Source: Dyadobacter luticola (GTDB lineage: Bacteria; Bacteroidota; Bacteroidia; Cytophagales; Spirosomataceae). Taken from it: a DNA stretch of 64,000 nt. The stretch covers positions 1,534,375-1,598,374 of the forward strand of contig NZ_VCEJ01000002.1 of assembly GCF_005860805.1 (NCBI RefSeq). Reading direction: 5' to 3'. Below the pieces are notes generated by a model that saw only the letters and a list, made by a program, of their open reading frames with translations, searched no databases and was not told the origin of the DNA. Both the position numbers and the translations under genes were made by a program. Shown here in pieces: positions 34,480-44,420 of the stretch. Numbering within the stretch: position 1 is the first letter of the stretch; each line of letters opens with the position of its first letter.

Positions 34480-35805
34480 ATGCGCCCAATACCTGAATTC
34501 AAGCTGGGACGATTTGGTTTTCTTGCGCCTTTCAAATTTGCCGGTGACCCGCTGCATTTTTTGGGTCAGGGTTTTAACACTTGCGGTGATACCTTCCGGT
34601 TGAAGTTATTCAGGGAACTTGTCGTCACCCGCGACCCGGCTTTTTTCAGGCACATTCTTCAACAAAATAACAAGCATTTTAAAAAAGGCAGCTCCTCGAA
34701 AATGCTGCGGCCGGTTTTGGGAAACGGGCTTGTAGTAAGCGACGGCGATTTCTGGCTTCGGCAGCGGAGACTGGTACAACCCGCATTTCACCGGGAACGA
34801 TTGCAGGAGTTATTCCTGGAAATGGGCAAGCTGACATCCACTTTTCTCGAAGAATTGGAGGAATTCAGAGGAAAGAAATCCGTAGACATCGATGCCAAAA
34901 TGATGGGTGTCACTTCCGACATAGCGCTCAAAACGCTTTTTGGAAACATGAGCACGGAAGATAAAGCGCAGATTTACAAACAGGTAACCCGCACCCAACG
35001 CTATCTCGTCACAAAAGTCCGCCGGCCGTATCGCATTCCTTTGATGAAAGTGAATGGTGAAGACCGGCGTTTTGCAGAGGATCTGGCTTACTTTAATAAA
35101 CTGGTTTTTGATTTTATAGGTCAAAGAAGAATTTCAGGCGAAACGCCGAATGACCTGCTGCAACTTCTGCTGGATAGCCAGGATGAGGACACCGGCGAGC
35201 AAATGAACGACGAACAGATTCGGGACGAGGCAATCACCATGTTTGCGGCAGGGCACGAAACTTCGGCTACCGGGCTGAGCTGGCTGCTTTGGGAGCTGGC
35301 CAAACAACCTGAAATCGTGGCAAAAATGCGGCAGGAAAGCCAGATTTTCCATAATGTACCCACATTCGCGCAGCTGATGCAAATGCCGTACACCCGGCAG
35401 GTAGTGGAAGAAGGTTTGCGGATGTACCCGCCCGCCTGGACCATGACGCGGGAAGCCATCACTGATATTGACATTGAGGGTTACCAGCTCAAAAAGGGCA
35501 CATCGGTGTTTCTGTCGGTGTTTGAGCTGCATCGCAATCCGAATTTATGGGAAAACCCGTTGCGATTCAACCCGGACAATTTCAGTCCGGAAGCCGTGAA
35601 AGACCGACCCAAATTCAACTATCTGCCTTTTGGTGCCGGGCCGCGGATCTGCATCGGGCTGCAATTTGCGATGATGGAAATGCAGCTCATCCTGTCGGCA
35701 CTCATCAAGCGATTCGATTTCAAAAGTGACCCGGCACATCCGGTTGGAATGCACCCGCTCATAGTACTTAAATCGACAAATGGCATTAAATTGTTCATCC
35801 GATAA
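34480..35805 (+). CDS. Cytochrome P450
   Basis: A 441-residue P450 without a membrane anchor. The I-helix motif AGHETSA, the ExxR block EEGLRMYPP, and the haem loop FGAGPRICIG with thiolate C391 are all present. The overall sequence resembles CYP102/CYP4-like fatty-acid or terpene hydroxylases, but the substrate is unknown. No ferredoxin or reductase is fused or adjacent, so electrons must come from a separate partner. It is 21 bases upstream of an antiporter gene on the same strand. Confidence 0.93.
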   Translation: MRPIPEFKLGRFGFLAPFKFAGDPLHFLGQGFNTCGDTFRLKLFRELVVTRDPAFFRHILQQNNKHFKKGSSSKMLRPVLGNGLVVSDGDFWLRQRRLVQPAFHRERLQELFLEMGKLTSTFLEELEEFRGKKSVDIDAKMMGVTSDIALKTLFGNMSTEDKAQIYKQVTRTQRYLVTKVRRPYRIPLMKVNGEDRRFAEDLAYFNKLVFDFIGQRRISGETPNDLLQLLLDSQDEDTGEQMNDEQIRDEAITMFAAGHETSATGLSWLLWELAKQPEIVAKMRQESQIFHNVPTFAQLMQMPYTRQVVEEGLRMYPPAWTMTREAITDIDIEGYQLKKGTSVFLSVFELHRNPNLWENPLRFNPDNFSPEAVKDRPKFNYLPFGAGPRICIGLQFAMMEMQLILSALIKRFDFKSDPAHPVGMHPLIVLKSTNGIKLFIR

Positions 35806-35826
35806 GCCTGGCATTCAACGTCCTCC

Positions 35827-37440
35827 ATGCACAACACCATCATTTTATACCTTTCGCTGATTGTCGTTATCCTTTTTCTGGTCATGCTGGCGCAGCGGAT
35901 CAAGATCTCCTACCCGATTGTTCTGGTGCTCGGCGGGCTGGTGCTGGGTTTCATTCCCAGTATCCCCGAAGTATCGGTAGACCCGGAACTCATTTTTCTC
36001 ATCTTCCTCCCCCCGCTCCTGTACGAAGCCGCGTGGCAAACTTCCTGGAAAGATTTCTGGAAGTGGCGGCGCGTGATCGGTTCGTTCGCATTCATTATCG
36101 TGCTGCTGACATCCTGCGTCATCGCCTACGTGTCGCATTCCATCATTCCTGGTTTTACTTTGCCGCTCGGATTTTTGCTTGGAGGAATTATCTCGCCGCC
36201 CGATGCAGTCGCGGCGACTTCGGTTTTCAAAGACATTAAAGTCCCCAAAAGAATTATTGCCATCGCCGAGGGAGAAAGCCTGCTTAATGATGCGTCCAGC
36301 TTGATTGTCTTCCGTTTTGCCGCAGCGACGGTCGTATACGGCACATTCAATTTCTCGGAAGCAGTGACCGATTTTTTTCTTGTGATCACAATGGGCTTTG
36401 CGGTCGGGATTGGCATTGCGCTTATTTTTTATGCCGTCCACCGCTGGTTTCCTACCACGCCGAGTATCGATACCATTCTCACCTTCGTGGCACCTTATGC
36501 GATGTACATTACCGCCGAACATTTCGAATTTTCGGGTGTGATCGCCGTGGTGACTGGCGGCCTGTTTTTGTCAGACAGAAGCCACTCCATCATGGGGCAT
36601 TTGAGCCGCATACAGGGCGTAAACGTCTGGGCTACTGTTGGTTTTGTGTTAAACGGAATTGTCTTCATGCTCATCGGCCTTGAACTGCCGGTTATCGTGC
36701 AGCAGCTCGGAGAAAATGCCCTTTATGATGCGATCAAATACGGATTGATCATTTCCGGCGTCGTGATTGTGACCCGCTTGCTTTGTACATTGGGCTCATC
36801 CTGGTTTACGGTTTTTATCAGCAACTTTATCACTACCGCCGACAGTCGGCCGGGCTGGCGTGCGCCACTGGTTTTTGGCTGGGCAGGAATGCGTGGGGTA
36901 GTCTCGCTGGCCTCCGCTTTATCGGTACCGCTGCTGATCCACAGCGGCCAGCCTTTTCCGCAGCGTAACCTCATTATTTTTATCACCTTCGTAGTGATCC
37001 TGGTAACCCTCGTTTTTCAGGGATTGACATTACCGCTTTTGGTAAAGTGGGTTGATCTGGATGAGATGGACTATGAAGTGCCGTCGGGTGAGCAGGATGT
37101 GATGATCCGCCGGAAGCTGGCGCAAATGTCTTTAAAACACATTGAAGAAAACTATAAAGAGGAAATCCCCAGAAACGAACTGCTGCAAAGTTTGAAGTTT
37201 AAGCTTGAAAGCGATATCGGTTTCCTGGATCACGTCAAAGAATCTGACCCGACAAATGGCGGACATGATTATGTGACCAAATATCAATTCATTACCAAAG
37301 AGTTACTGGACAAAAAGCGCGTGCTCCTGCATCAATTCAACAAAAAGGAAATGTTTGAGGACGAGGTGATCAAGCAACATCTGGCGCAGCTTGATCTGGA
37401 AGAAGAAAAAGTACGGCAACAGTTTTTACACATGGAATAA
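35827..37440 (+). CDS. Na+/H+ antiporter, CPA1 family
   Basis: A 537-residue transporter with about 12 membrane helices (1-400) and a hydrophilic C-terminal tail (~415-537). The CPA1 signatures are ISPPDAVAATSVF, GESLLNDASSLIVFRFA and the helix-8 region GWAGMRGVVSLASALSVP. It exchanges Na+ for protons across the inner membrane for pH and salt homeostasis. It probably shares a transcript with the P450 gene; no functional link is evident. It is convergent with the nucleotidase gene 13 bases away. Confidence 0.92.
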   Translation: MHNTIILYLSLIVVILFLVMLAQRIKISYPIVLVLGGLVLGFIPSIPEVSVDPELIFLIFLPPLLYEAAWQTSWKDFWKWRRVIGSFAFIIVLLTSCVIAYVSHSIIPGFTLPLGFLLGGIISPPDAVAATSVFKDIKVPKRIIAIAEGESLLNDASSLIVFRFAAATVVYGTFNFSEAVTDFFLVITMGFAVGIGIALIFYAVHRWFPTTPSIDTILTFVAPYAMYITAEHFEFSGVIAVVTGGLFLSDRSHSIMGHLSRIQGVNVWATVGFVLNGIVFMLIGLELPVIVQQLGENALYDAIKYGLIISGVVIVTRLLCTLGSSWFTVFISNFITTADSRPGWRAPLVFGWAGMRGVVSLASALSVPLLIHSGQPFPQRNLIIFITFVVILVTLVFQGLTLPLLVKWVDLDEMDYEVPSGEQDVMIRRKLAQMSLKHIEENYKEEIPRNELLQSLKFKLESDIGFLDHVKESDPTNGGHDYVTKYQFITKELLDKKRVLLHQFNKKEMFEDEVIKQHLAQLDLEEEKVRQQFLHME

Positions 37441-37453
37441 CTGTTGCCGCAGC

Positions 37454-38398
37454 TTATACAAGTCCGTACTGATGCACCGGATATACCGCCGATACCATCT
37501 TGTGCGTACCTGCATCGTGGTTGAAGAAATAATCGAGTCTTCCCAAATTAATCCCTGCAAAACCCACCTGATTGACGGTCGTCACCTTGCCGTCGAGGTT
37601 GAGAATATCTTCCGGCGCTTTCATAAATGTGTGCGTATGCCCGCCGATGATGAGGTTAATGTTGCGGGTCGATTTTGCCAGTATCTGGTCGGAAACTTTC
37701 TCGTCCTTGTATTTATAGCCCAAATGTGAGAGGCAGATCACGAGGTCGCAATGCTCATCATTTTTCAGGATTGACGCTACTTCATTGGCCTTCGCGATCG
37801 GGTCGAGGTAAATCGTATCTCCGTAGTTTTTCTTGTTGACCAAACCATTTAATTCAATTCCCAAACCAAAGACACCGATCTTCAAACCGCCCTTTTTAAA
37901 GACTTTATATGATTGCGTTTTGCCTTTCAATTCGGTATTGTCGAAGTTGTAATTACTAACCAAAAATGGAAAATTGGCGTGCGGCAGCTGTTTTACAAAA
38001 CCGGCGATACCGTTGTCAAAGTCATGGTTGCCCATCGTAGCGGCGTCGTAACCCATGTCGCTCATCAAGGTCATTTCTACCTCGCCTCCATATAAATTGA
38101 AGTAAGGCGTACCCTGGAAAATATCACCTGCGTCCAATAAAAGCACATTATCCTGCTCACGGCGGATCTGGTTGATCAATGCCGCGCGCCGGGCTACCCC
38201 GCCCAGTCCCTGGTTCCGGGAGCCGTCCATCGGAAACGGTTCCACGCGGCTGTGGACATCATTGGTATGCAGGACGGTGAGCTGCACGGTCCTGTCTTTG
38301 GCGAATGCCGTGTTGCCGAGCGCGAGCATTCCGGCTGTCGCTGCACCAGCCCGGATAAAATCGCGGCGGTTAATTTTTTTCAATGATAATGCGTCCAT
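37454..38398 (-). CDS. 5'-nucleotidase metallophosphatase domain, separate gene, Tat signal
   Basis: A 314-residue calcineurin-like phosphoesterase corresponding to the N-terminal catalytic half of UshA-type 5'-nucleotidases. A Tat signal NRRDFIRAGAATAGML is followed by metal-site motifs LHTNDVHSR, DAGDIFQGTPYF, MGNHDFD and GGHTHT. The substrate-binding C-terminal domain is missing and is encoded by the gene just upstream, whose end overlaps this start by 29 bases. The pair presumably assembles into a periplasmic nucleotidase. Separate Tat and lipoprotein export signals imply assembly after export, which is unusual. Confidence 0.9.
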   Translation of the reverse strand: MDALSLKKINRRDFIRAGAATAGMLALGNTAFAKDRTVQLTVLHTNDVHSRVEPFPMDGSRNQGLGGVARRAALINQIRREQDNVLLLDAGDIFQGTPYFNLYGGEVEMTLMSDMGYDAATMGNHDFDNGIAGFVKQLPHANFPFLVSNYNFDNTELKGKTQSYKVFKKGGLKIGVFGLGIELNGLVNKKNYGDTIYLDPIAKANEVASILKNDEHCDLVICLSHLGYKYKDEKVSDQILAKSTRNINLIIGGHTHTFMKAPEDILNLDGKVTTVNQVGFAGINLGRLDYFFNHDAGTHKMVSAVYPVHQYGLV

Positions 38399-39134
38399 CG
38401 AGTTGCGCGTCTATTTTTTTGCCCTGAGCAGTCAGCTCTTTGATATTTTCCAATAATGCATCCCGCACCTTAATACCGATGTCTTTTCTGGCAGTGGCCC
38501 TTTTCAGGAAATCCAGCTCATCGCCGCCATCGGCCAGGTAATCGTAAGTCAGTAAGGTATAGGTTTTTGCAGGATCAAAGGGTTGACCAGCGATCGTCAC
38601 ATCGGATGCTACTCCGTTTTTGATTTTCATGCGAAGGCCAGCGACCGGCTCCCCATCTTTTTTCACAACAAAATCAATTAGATCCTTGACAGACTGACCA
38701 TTCAGCTGCAAAACAACCATTTCATTTTCAAAAGGCATCAGCTCAAAAACCTTCGCGACTGTAATGTTACCCTCGGGAAATGTGGTGCGCAGGCCGCCTT
38801 TTGTCGATAGTGTAAACTGAATGTTGGGATCTTTCTTCAAACCTTCTTTTAACAGGGCATCCGAAAAGTAGTTGCCCATCAACGTTTCCGGCCCCGAAGG
38901 TTTGGTCAATTCTTTGGCAGATTGCCCGACGACCCGACTCATTTCCGCCTGCATTTTTTCCTTGTAAGGCTGGTAGTATTTTACGATCGACGAATCCTCA
39001 CGGGTCTGATGGTCAATGTTATACTGCTCGTGATTGCTTTTGGTGACGATTAAATGCTGCTGGCAGGATGTAGGGAGCGCAGCAGAAAGCGCTACGGCGA
39101 TTGCGACCGGTTTTATTCGGATAACTGTCTTCAT
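38370..39134 (-). CDS. 5'-nucleotidase C-terminal domain lipoprotein
   Basis: A 254-residue lipoprotein (lipobox LPTSC, lipidated C24) made of a 5'-nucleotidase C-terminal domain: TLMGNYFSDALL, LSTKGGLRTTFPEGNITVAKVFELMPFEN, and the YDYLADGGDELDFLK block that stacks the base. It carries no catalytic metal site. It is transcribed first, and its stop codon overlaps the start of the metallophosphatase gene by 29 bases, so the two halves are made in the reverse of the usual domain order. A TAAATTTG box lies 60 bases before the start. Confidence 0.9.
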   Translation of the reverse strand: MKTVIRIKPVAIAVALSAALPTSCQQHLIVTKSNHEQYNIDHQTREDSSIVKYYQPYKEKMQAEMSRVVGQSAKELTKPSGPETLMGNYFSDALLKEGLKKDPNIQFTLSTKGGLRTTFPEGNITVAKVFELMPFENEMVVLQLNGQSVKDLIDFVVKKDGEPVAGLRMKIKNGVASDVTIAGQPFDPAKTYTLLTYDYLADGGDELDFLKRATARKDIGIKVRDALLENIKELTAQGKKIDAQLDGRIIIEKN

Positions 39135-39193
39135 GAACGCTGGTTTGAAATACTAAAATAGCATAGAATCCCGCAACCAGCGCTCATTTAACA

Positions 39194-39201
39194 CAAATTT
39201 A
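39194..39201 (-). promoter_or_regulatory. Putative -7 box (TAAATTTG) of the split nucleotidase operon
   Basis: Full TAnnTTTG match on the minus strand, 59 bases before the lipoprotein start and just after the SusD stop. It suggests that the nucleotidase pair has its own promoter. Confidence 0.45.
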
Positions 39202-39222
39202 ACCCACGAATAACCGCCTGCC

Positions 39223-40812
39223 CTACCAGCCCTGGTTTTGCATCAGGTTCGGGTTTGCATCGATCTGGGCCTGTGGTATAGGGTATATTTCCAGTTTTTC
39301 GGTGTACGGCACCAGCACATTGTCCACGATCTGGTCGTTCGTCATCGCATTCATTTCCTCCCGCAAGGTTCCCCAGCGGCGGATATCAAAAACGGTATTG
39401 AATTCGCCGGAAAGTTCGAGCCGGCGCTCCTTGCGGATGGCAGCGCGGAGGTCTGCTACAGTGGCCGTTTTATAAGCAGTCGCCTTGGCCCTGGCCCGGA
39501 CGCGGTTTACCAGCGGCAGCGCTTGCGCGGTCTTCCCGGTTTCATTCAAAGCTTCCGCCAAACATAGCAGCACATCCGAAAAGCGCATTTCAATCAGATC
39601 TGAACTATATCCCTGCACCGCCGCGCCTGCTGGCCGGGGTTCACGCGCCATTTTTCCATAGGCTATTCCGTATTTAAAATCGTCATGAGCGAAGGAAGCC
39701 TTGGTTCTTTTGTTGACATAATTTCCGATCGTCGGGTTGTATATAATGCTATCACCGGGCTCGGTACCAGCCCTGGCTGAGCCCTGGAATGCATACCGGT
39801 ACACCAAGGTAAAATCCCGGCGTGTGTCCGTTTTTTCAAACAACTGGTAAAATGCGTAGGTCATCCCGTAGTTAGTTTGCTCATCACCATTCACCAGTCC
39901 CGAGGGGAAAAGGTTGAAAGGGAGAATGTTACCATTCGGATTGGAAGAATTGATAAAATAGCCGAAGGACAATACGATCTCCCGGTTACGTTCATTGGAA
40001 AATGCGAAAACGTCCGAAAAGTTAGTCAACAGTTCCATATCGTATTTTTCTTCATTTACCGGACCCACCAGCTCAGCCAGTTTATCGGCAGCCTTCTGGT
40101 AATTTTCGGTTTTATTGAGCGGCTTGCCTGCCATCGTAAGGTATACTTTTCCCAAAATGGCTTTGGCAGATCCGGCTGATACACGCCCCAATTCTGCTCC
40201 TCCGCGGGAGTCGGGCAGGTTGGCTTCGGCAAATTGCAGGTCAGCGATGATCGCGTCATAAACCTGCACGTCCGTTGCCCGTGGCGCGAAGATCAGGTCC
40301 CGGTCGTCCAGCGATTTAATTTCTTCCAGAATTAAAGGTACCCCGCCAAAATAACGCACAAGGTTGAAATAGGCATAAGCGCGCAGAAAACGCGCCTCGG
40401 CAATGTATGGATTGGCTTCCTCTTCCTCGCCCGGCACCGCCAGCGTAGCATTGGCAATCACCGTGTTAGCCCTGAAAATGATTTTGTAAAACCGCGCCCA
40501 GACGGCATCAAAAGCGCCGGAAGTAGCATTGTGCCCGAAACGATAGTAAGGATCCGCGCCAGAACCCAAAATGCCTGCAGTAGCATACCGGTGCCCGGAT
40601 TCAGTGAGTACAAACCGGGCGGTAATGTCCGGGAAATCGGGGGCGGTGTACGCCTGGTATACGCCGATCGTAGCCTGGTTCAAACCTTCCTCATCTTTAA
40701 AAACCACTTCCTTGCTTAGTGACGAAAATGGCGTTTCTTCGAGGTTATTCTTGCAGGAGGCAATGCTGAAAATGGCCAGCAACATTGCCGATATTTTTAT
40801 GGGGAGTTTCAT
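39223..40812 (-). CDS. SusD/RagB-family outer-membrane lipoprotein
   Basis: A 529-residue SusD homologue. The lipobox is SIASC near residue 20. TPR-like helices (ARFLRAYAYFNLVRYFGGVPL) and the C-terminal block RKERRLELSGEFNTVFDIRRWG are typical. SusD proteins sit on the outer membrane and cap the SusC barrel to bind a glycan or peptide ligand. It follows susC by 23 bases on the same strand. No glycosidase gene is adjacent, so the ligand cannot be inferred. Confidence 0.95.
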   Translation of the reverse strand: MKLPIKISAMLLAIFSIASCKNNLEETPFSSLSKEVVFKDEEGLNQATIGVYQAYTAPDFPDITARFVLTESGHRYATAGILGSGADPYYRFGHNATSGAFDAVWARFYKIIFRANTVIANATLAVPGEEEEANPYIAEARFLRAYAYFNLVRYFGGVPLILEEIKSLDDRDLIFAPRATDVQVYDAIIADLQFAEANLPDSRGGAELGRVSAGSAKAILGKVYLTMAGKPLNKTENYQKAADKLAELVGPVNEEKYDMELLTNFSDVFAFSNERNREIVLSFGYFINSSNPNGNILPFNLFPSGLVNGDEQTNYGMTYAFYQLFEKTDTRRDFTLVYRYAFQGSARAGTEPGDSIIYNPTIGNYVNKRTKASFAHDDFKYGIAYGKMAREPRPAGAAVQGYSSDLIEMRFSDVLLCLAEALNETGKTAQALPLVNRVRARAKATAYKTATVADLRAAIRKERRLELSGEFNTVFDIRRWGTLREEMNAMTNDQIVDNVLVPYTEKLEIYPIPQAQIDANPNLMQNQGW

Positions 40813-40835
40813 ATTAAATGCGGTATGATGCCTGA

Positions 40836-43800
40836 TTAGAAATTACATGAAAAACCGATGGTGTAAGAGCGCTGCGACGGGTAGGCGCCGTAGTCAATGC
40901 CTTGTTGTAAAAGGGATTGCGCGTAAGAACTCACTTCGGGATCGAAGCCGGTGTACTTGGTGAGCGTCCACAAATTGGTCCCGGTCACAAAAAGACGCGG
41001 GTTCTTGATCGGGCCAAATTTGGGGAATGTGTACGACAGGCTCAGCATTTTCAACCTGACAAAACTGCCGTCTTCGAGCATCGTCGAATTAATGTCGCCG
41101 GAAGCGATACCGCGCTGGATTCCCGGATATTTGACATTGTTGTGCGGATGTTCTACGGTGTAACGTTTGTTGAACCAATCTTCCGACTGATTGAAACCAA
41201 CGCCTGCAAATTCCACCACACCATTATTAATGTAAAAATTGGTCAGGTTCAGCACATCATTTCCGACCGAGCCTGTAAACAATGCATTCACCGCCAGGTT
41301 CTTCCAGGTCAGATCGTACGTCCAGCCGAATGTAAAATCCGGGGTGGATTTGCCGAGCACGACGCGGTCTTCGGCGGTGATCATATTGTCGCCATTGGTG
41401 TCGTCATAAATCCATGCACCGTAAAGTGGCTTACCTTTTGATCCCGCCGGCGCAGGACCTTCGAAAGTCGCAAATGTTGGATTACCATTTGCATCAAAGT
41501 CATTGGTTTGTGTTAGCCTGGAAACCCGGAAGCCGAAGAACCGTCCTACTTCCTGGCCCGGCGTCAGGATACCCGACACGCCGCCGAGCAGGTTACCGTT
41601 CAGCGTCACATAGTCCGACTGCGTCCTCTCGCCAAGGTCTACCAGCGTGTTAATGTTCCGCGAAATGTTCAGCCGGGTGGAGAATGTCACATTCTTTTTC
41701 TTGACAATGTTCCCCTGAATGCTCAGCTCGACCCCGCGGTTTCGCATCGTACCATAATTATCGATGATAGTACCAACACCCGATTGGGTCGGCACTTTCC
41801 GGGGTTGCAGCAGATCGGAGGTAATTTTATTGTAATAATCAAAACTGAAAACCAGGCGATCATTGGCTGCATTGAAATCGGCACCCACATTAAACTGCCT
41901 TGTGCGCTCCCAGGAAAGATTAGGGTTTGCTATGGTATTAGGATAAATGCCGGTGTTAATGACCGCGCCGTCACCCTGCGGCCCCATTTCATAAAATCCG
42001 CTCGAATACTGTGACAATGAAGAATAAGGCCCGATTGCCTGGCTGCCGGTTTCCCCATACGAAGCACGGAATTTGGTATTGGAAACAAACCGCACATCTT
42101 TCATGAATTCTTCCTGATCCAGGTTCCAGGCCAATGCTACCGACGGAAAAACCCCGTATTTCCGGTTAGCCGCAAAAGGCGAAGCGCCATCGACCCTGAC
42201 CGAAGTATTCAGCACGTACCGGCTTTTAAAAGAATAGTTGGCGCGCAAAAACGCGGATTGCAGCCTGCGCTGTTCTTTATATGACTGGATAGACTGAGAC
42301 TGTGCGGTGCCAATATTATCTACGCCAAAATAAGGGATATCGTACCCGCTCGACAATGCATTGACCACCTCCGAATTCTGGTCATTGTACTCGACACCCA
42401 GCGTTGTGTTCAGATAATGGTTCTTTTTGAATGTTTTTTCATATTGGAAATAAGCATTCACATTATAGCTGTACGTGTTCGCCGTGTTGTTGCTGCCTTT
42501 TCCTTTCACACCATTTCCTTCGGCGGTAGATGGTGGCAGGAAAACTTTCCGGCGGGTGAGATTCTGGTTTCCGCCCAAACTTACCACCAGTTGCAGGCCT
42601 TCTGCGAGCTTGAAATAGTTTTCAATGTTGAGGATCGAATAGTCGCTTTGGGTAATGTCGGTTTTGGCGGTCAGCTCATTATATGGGTTTGCAAAATAGT
42701 ACCCCTGATAATTGGGGATACCCATACTGTTGTTGCCAAGATAATCCAGTTCCAGCGTCGGCGCGGCGCGGAGGCCGTCCATCAATCCGCCCGAATTGGG
42801 CCAGGCGCGTGAAGAAGTGACGGCACGGTTGGATTTCTGACGAATGAATGACAGCTGACTTTTGACGGTATACCAATCATTGACCTCGTTGTTCAGGTTT
42901 GCGCGGAGACTTGCGCGGTTGTTGTCCGAGTTGATGATCGTCCCTTTTTCTTTGAGATAATTTCCTGAAATGTAGTAGGACGATTTTGGACTGCCGCCGG
43001 AAACACTCAATGTTACATCCTGCCGGAAACTCGGTTGCGTGATCGCGGCCACCCAATCGGTATTGGTGAGTGCACTGTCCAGGTTTTCAAAAGGCTGGTT
43101 GCGGTCGGTGATGGCGTAGCTTTCGTTGATGATCTGCGCATATTGCCGCGAATTCATCATTTTAATCGGGTTTGAAATGCTCCCGAATGAAGTTTTATTC
43201 GTCAGCTCCACCCTGCCCTCGCCGCGCTTTCCCGCTTTGGTGGTGATCAGTACCACGCCATTTGCACCCCGTGAACCGTAAATTGCCGTGGCCGACGCAT
43301 CCTTTAATATCTCCATGCTTTCAATATCATTCGGGTTGATACCGTATAAACCGTTCTGCGTGTAAGCTCCGGTAAAATTGGCCCCCGCTTCCCGGTAAGG
43401 CGGCATCGGGAAACCATCGATCACATACAGCGGCTCATTATTTCCGCTCAAAGAATTATTACCCCTGATCCGCACTACAGAAGCCGCGCCCGGCTCGCCC
43501 GAAGTTTCGACCACCTGCACGCCGGTGGTCCGTCCCTGCAATGCCTGGTCCACGGTATTGATCACGGCCGATTTATATTCGCTGCCGGAAATCCGCGAAG
43601 TAGAGCTGGCCAGGTCGCGTTTGCTTTGCGCACCGTAGCCGACCACCACGACTTCCTTCAACGCCTGGGCTTCCGGGACTAACTGTATGTTGAACTGCGT
43701 CTTGCCTGCAACTGGTATTTCCTGGGTTTTGAAACCGACAAAACTGTAAACCAGGATACCTGCCTGCGCTGGTATTTTCATCTCAAAGGTCCCGTCGGGA

Positions 43801-44420
43801 TTGGTCACTGACTGTATCTCCGTGCCTTTGACCAAAACACTTACCCCCGGCATCCCGCCGCCCTTTTCATCTACGACTTTACCTTTTATCGACTTGGCGT
43901 CCGGGCCGAGTTGTGGTGAAGATGCCTGAGCCGGAGCCGCGGGAGTCGCTGCGCTGCTATCGGCTTTGGCGGGCGTTTGGGCATTTTGGGTGGGTAATGT
44001 ATTGGCAGGAGATGTATTATTGTTAGGCTGGGCAATGTTGGCGGGCTGCGTTTGCGGTGCGGCGGCGCCGGTTTTTGGTATGGAATCCTGCGTCGCGGCG
44101 GGTTTTGCGGTGGAATCCGGTTTTAATGTTGGTTTTACCAGCGGGTCAAATGTTTGTGCGGGTTTCGCTGGTTTGGAAAGAGAATCGGGAGAAGTTTGTT
44201 TCTTGGGGAGGGTGTCGGTAAGTGGCTTGATGGCCGCGGGGTTGGGCTTTGCAGCCGGGGTGATCAGGGTATCGGTCGTCGCCTTTTTGGTCGAATCCTG
44301 CTGTGCAAATGTTTGGTGAATTAACGCCAGTTGGAACAGCAGGGCAGTTACGCCAATCCTCAGAAAAAGGAGCGGGCCTGTACAGACCGTACGCTCACTC
44401 AGTCGTTGAGTTCTCTTCAT
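40836..44420 (-). CDS. SusC/RagA TonB-linked outer-membrane receptor with long low-complexity linker
   Basis: A 1194-residue receptor. After the signal peptide (ends near TFAQQ) comes an unusual ~135-residue Pro/Ala/Thr/Gln/Lys-rich region (~41-172), then a carboxypeptidase-regulatory-like domain (KGKVVDEKGGGMPGVSVLVKG), a plug with the SusC signature (VVVVGYGAQSKRDLASSTS; GEPGAASVVRIRG; NNEPLYVIDGFPM) and the 22-strand barrel to the C-terminal QRSYTIGFSCNF. It imports a ligand with TonB energy together with the SusD gene downstream. The linker has no known counterpart that I recognise. No sigma/anti-sigma pair is nearby. Confidence 0.95.
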   Translation of the reverse strand: MKRTQRLSERTVCTGPLLFLRIGVTALLFQLALIHQTFAQQDSTKKATTDTLITPAAKPNPAAIKPLTDTLPKKQTSPDSLSKPAKPAQTFDPLVKPTLKPDSTAKPAATQDSIPKTGAAAPQTQPANIAQPNNNTSPANTLPTQNAQTPAKADSSAATPAAPAQASSPQLGPDAKSIKGKVVDEKGGGMPGVSVLVKGTEIQSVTNPDGTFEMKIPAQAGILVYSFVGFKTQEIPVAGKTQFNIQLVPEAQALKEVVVVGYGAQSKRDLASSTSRISGSEYKSAVINTVDQALQGRTTGVQVVETSGEPGAASVVRIRGNNSLSGNNEPLYVIDGFPMPPYREAGANFTGAYTQNGLYGINPNDIESMEILKDASATAIYGSRGANGVVLITTKAGKRGEGRVELTNKTSFGSISNPIKMMNSRQYAQIINESYAITDRNQPFENLDSALTNTDWVAAITQPSFRQDVTLSVSGGSPKSSYYISGNYLKEKGTIINSDNNRASLRANLNNEVNDWYTVKSQLSFIRQKSNRAVTSSRAWPNSGGLMDGLRAAPTLELDYLGNNSMGIPNYQGYYFANPYNELTAKTDITQSDYSILNIENYFKLAEGLQLVVSLGGNQNLTRRKVFLPPSTAEGNGVKGKGSNNTANTYSYNVNAYFQYEKTFKKNHYLNTTLGVEYNDQNSEVVNALSSGYDIPYFGVDNIGTAQSQSIQSYKEQRRLQSAFLRANYSFKSRYVLNTSVRVDGASPFAANRKYGVFPSVALAWNLDQEEFMKDVRFVSNTKFRASYGETGSQAIGPYSSLSQYSSGFYEMGPQGDGAVINTGIYPNTIANPNLSWERTRQFNVGADFNAANDRLVFSFDYYNKITSDLLQPRKVPTQSGVGTIIDNYGTMRNRGVELSIQGNIVKKKNVTFSTRLNISRNINTLVDLGERTQSDYVTLNGNLLGGVSGILTPGQEVGRFFGFRVSRLTQTNDFDANGNPTFATFEGPAPAGSKGKPLYGAWIYDDTNGDNMITAEDRVVLGKSTPDFTFGWTYDLTWKNLAVNALFTGSVGNDVLNLTNFYINNGVVEFAGVGFNQSEDWFNKRYTVEHPHNNVKYPGIQRGIASGDINSTMLEDGSFVRLKMLSLSYTFPKFGPIKNPRLFVTGTNLWTLTKYTGFDPEVSSYAQSLLQQGIDYGAYPSQRSYTIGFSCNF

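Noticed and set aside
35845..36522. Minus-strand frame of 225 codons inside the antiporter gene
   Set aside because: Low-complexity Asn/Asp/Arg-rich translation opposite membrane helices, a typical shadow of a hydrophobic gene.
43966..44319. Plus-strand Ala/Gly/Val-rich frame opposite the susC linker
   Set aside because: It is the antisense reading of a low-complexity Pro/Ala/Thr segment and has no independent start signal.
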